Origin: an uncultured Hyphomicrobiales bacterium
Lineage (GTDB): Bacteria > Pseudomonadota > Alphaproteobacteria > Rhizobiales > CAJQND01
DNA length: 6,995 nt
Direction of reading: 5' to 3'
NCBI GenBank assembly: GCA_905479595.1
Contig: CAJQND010000246.1
Span: 1 to 6,995 of the forward strand
In this document: positions 6,239 through 6,995 of the stretch, piece by piece
Numbering within the stretch: position 1 is the first letter of the stretch
Layout of the letters: every line of letters starts with the position of its first letter
Position numbers and translations under genes: made by a program
The notes under the pieces: generated by a model
The model's input: only the letters and a program-made list of their open reading frames with translations
The model's database searches: none
What the model was told of the DNA's origin: nothing

Positions 6239-6277
6239 TGCCTGTTTTTCAGGCAACTCACAGGAAAACCGGTGAGT
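6239..6277. promoter_or_regulatory. Back-to-back inverted repeats upstream of the second amt promoter
   Basis: Two adjacent dyads occur without a gap. The first is TGCCTG (6239-6244) / CAGGCA (6250-6255) around TTTTT. The second is ACTCAC (6256-6261) / GTGAGT (6272-6277), with an inner GG/CC pair and an AAAA centre. They lie about 90 to 125 bases before the predicted start of transcription, where an enhancer for a sigma-54 promoter would be expected. They do not match the NtrC consensus, so the identity of any bound protein is unknown. Confidence 0.3.
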
Positions 6278-6296
6278 CCTTTGACGTCCAAAACTG

Positions 6297-6309
6297 TAAT
6301 TTGTTGATT
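6297..6309 (-). promoter_or_regulatory. IHF binding site (core consensus match) upstream of second amt
   Basis: TAATTTGTTGATT is, on the minus strand, AATCAACAAATTA, which fits WATCAANNNNTTR at all fixed positions. It sits 29 bases before the -24 element, centred about 62 bases upstream of the predicted start. It mirrors the arrangement in front of glnK but in the opposite orientation. Confidence 0.55.
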
Positions 6310-6338
6310 TTACTTACTTTCTACCCTGCCTGTAAAAC

Positions 6339-6354
6339 TGGCACGCCACTTGAA
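6339..6354 (+). promoter_or_regulatory. Sigma-54 (-24/-12) promoter of the second ammonium transporter
   Basis: TGGCACGCCACTTGAA has a perfect -24 block TGGCACG and a -12 block TTGAA, with GG-N10-GA spacing; the usual -12 GC is replaced by GA. Transcription should start near 6365, about 50 bases before the ATG. The preceding bases AAAAC are also shared with the glnK promoter. This gives the second transporter its own nitrogen-responsive start, independent of glnK-amtB. Confidence 0.8.
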
Positions 6355-6415
6355 ACATGAAAGACTTGCACTTGGCCATCACCGGGCAAATGCACATTTA
6401 TGTTGGGGAACAGAT

Positions 6416-6995
6416 ATGTCAGACACTATCAATGGCGGGGACGTTTTTTTCGTCCTGCTTGGAGCCATTCTTGTTTTTGCAATGCATGGCGGCTTTGCAT
6501 TTTTAGAAGTGGGCACGGTGCGGGCAAAAAATCAGGTCAATGCCCTGGTAAAGATTTTGGTCGATTTCGCCCTGTCCACACTCGCCTATTTCTTCGTCGG
6601 CTACACGCTGGCTTATGGGCTGAATTTTTTCAGCTCTGCCGGGGTCATTGCAGGCTCAGTGCCCGTGGAGGGCGATCCATTCGGCAAGCAAGGGATGACG
6701 CTGGTCAGTTTCTTTTTCCTGGCGACATTTGCCGCCGCCATTCCAGCGATCATTTCCGGCGGCATTGCGGAGAGAGCAAAATTCTGGCCGCAATGCGCCG
6801 CCACTCTTGTGCTGGTAGCGCTTGTCTATCCGTTTTTTGAAGGCATAGTGTGGAACGGAAATTACGGCATTCAGAGCTGGTTCAAATCAACTCTAGGTGC
6901 AGAGTTCCACGATTTTGCCGGTTCGATAGTCGTGCACGCTGTTGGCGGATGGATCGCCCTTGCGGCAGTCATTCTTCTCGGTGTGCGCCGGGGCC
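6416..6995 (+). CDS. amt: Second ammonium transporter (Amt family), 3'-truncated by window edge
   Basis: The frame from the ATG at 6416 stays open for 193 codons to the end of the window. Amt hallmarks are GGFAFLEVGTVRAKN (25-39), FFFLATFAAAIPAIISGGIAERAKFWP (99-125) and FHDFAGSIVVHAVGGWIAL (164-182). D166 and H174 correspond to E. coli AmtB D160 and H168, and F105 to the outer gate F107. The second pore histidine lies beyond the window. Unlike the upstream AmtB it has no signal peptide and begins almost directly with the first membrane helix. Its sequence is clearly diverged from the neighbour (for example VWNGNYGIQSWF where AmtB has KWGAGWL). GGGGA (6405-6409) six bases before the ATG supports the start. 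It has its own sigma-54 promoter and no PII gene before it in the window. Whether a regulatory domain or PII gene follows cannot be seen. Confidence 0.93.
   Translation, partial: MSDTINGGDVFFVLLGAILVFAMHGGFAFLEVGTVRAKNQVNALVKILVDFALSTLAYFFVGYTLAYGLNFFSSAGVIAGSVPVEGDPFGKQGMTLVSFFFLATFAAAIPAIISGGIAERAKFWPQCAATLVLVALVYPFFEGIVWNGNYGIQSWFKSTLGAEFHDFAGSIVVHAVGGWIALAAVILLGVRRG

Noticed and set aside
6400..6840. A 146-codon plus-strand open frame from the ATG at 6400
   Set aside because: It is the wrong frame of the second ammonium transporter. The frame from 6416 gives clear Amt motifs to the window edge, while this one gives a Cys/Arg-rich product with no recognisable family.
1..6995. Mobile element, phage, CRISPR or other defence system
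   Set aside because: No transposase, integrase, nuclease or array-like repeat is visible. Every long region is accounted for by conserved metabolic or transport genes of even composition.

Overview
The window looks like an ordinary stretch of chromosome from a proteobacterium, most probably an alphaproteobacterium. This rests on protein resemblance and gene order: a UbiH/COQ6-type hydroxylase next to tesB and then a glnK-amtB pair is, from memory, a recurrent alphaproteobacterial neighbourhood. Base composition is moderate (roughly half G+C by eye) and is similar across the coding regions. I see no insertion sequence, phage gene, tRNA, rRNA or CRISPR array. No novel multi-gene system is evident. 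The most interesting material is regulatory DNA around the nitrogen genes.

Layout: (1) 2-1318 (+), the 3' part of an alanine/glycine:cation symporter whose start lies before the window. (2) 1322-1369, a hairpin shared as terminator by two convergent units. (3) 3232-1368 (-), a two-gene unit in which a UbiH/UbiF/COQ6-family FAD monooxygenase is followed after 38 bases by a PhnA-family zinc-ribbon protein. (4) 3233-3333, a short divergent intergenic region. (5) 3334-4200 (+), tesB, acyl-CoA thioesterase II. (6) 4201-4433, a regulatory region with a direct repeat and palindrome, a dyad, an IHF-type site, a sigma-54 promoter and a structured leader. (7) 4434-4772, glnK, followed after 19 bases by amtB at 4792-6114. 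(8) 6115-6415, a 301-base gap with strong hairpins, a second IHF-type site and a second sigma-54 promoter. (9) 6416 to the window end, the first 193 codons of a second, different ammonium transporter, cut by the window edge.

How the genes work together: glnK and amtB form the standard ammonium-sensing and uptake pair, in which uridylylatable GlnK plugs the AmtB trimer when nitrogen is plentiful. Both the glnK-amtB unit and the second amt gene have near-consensus -24 elements of sigma-54 promoters. Each also has a perfect match to the IHF core consensus upstream, in opposite orientations. This suggests both respond to nitrogen limitation through an enhancer-binding activator such as NtrC, although no clear NtrC consensus site was found. 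The ubiquinone hydroxylase, the thioesterase and the amino-acid symporter are housekeeping or general metabolic genes with no evident functional tie to the nitrogen genes.
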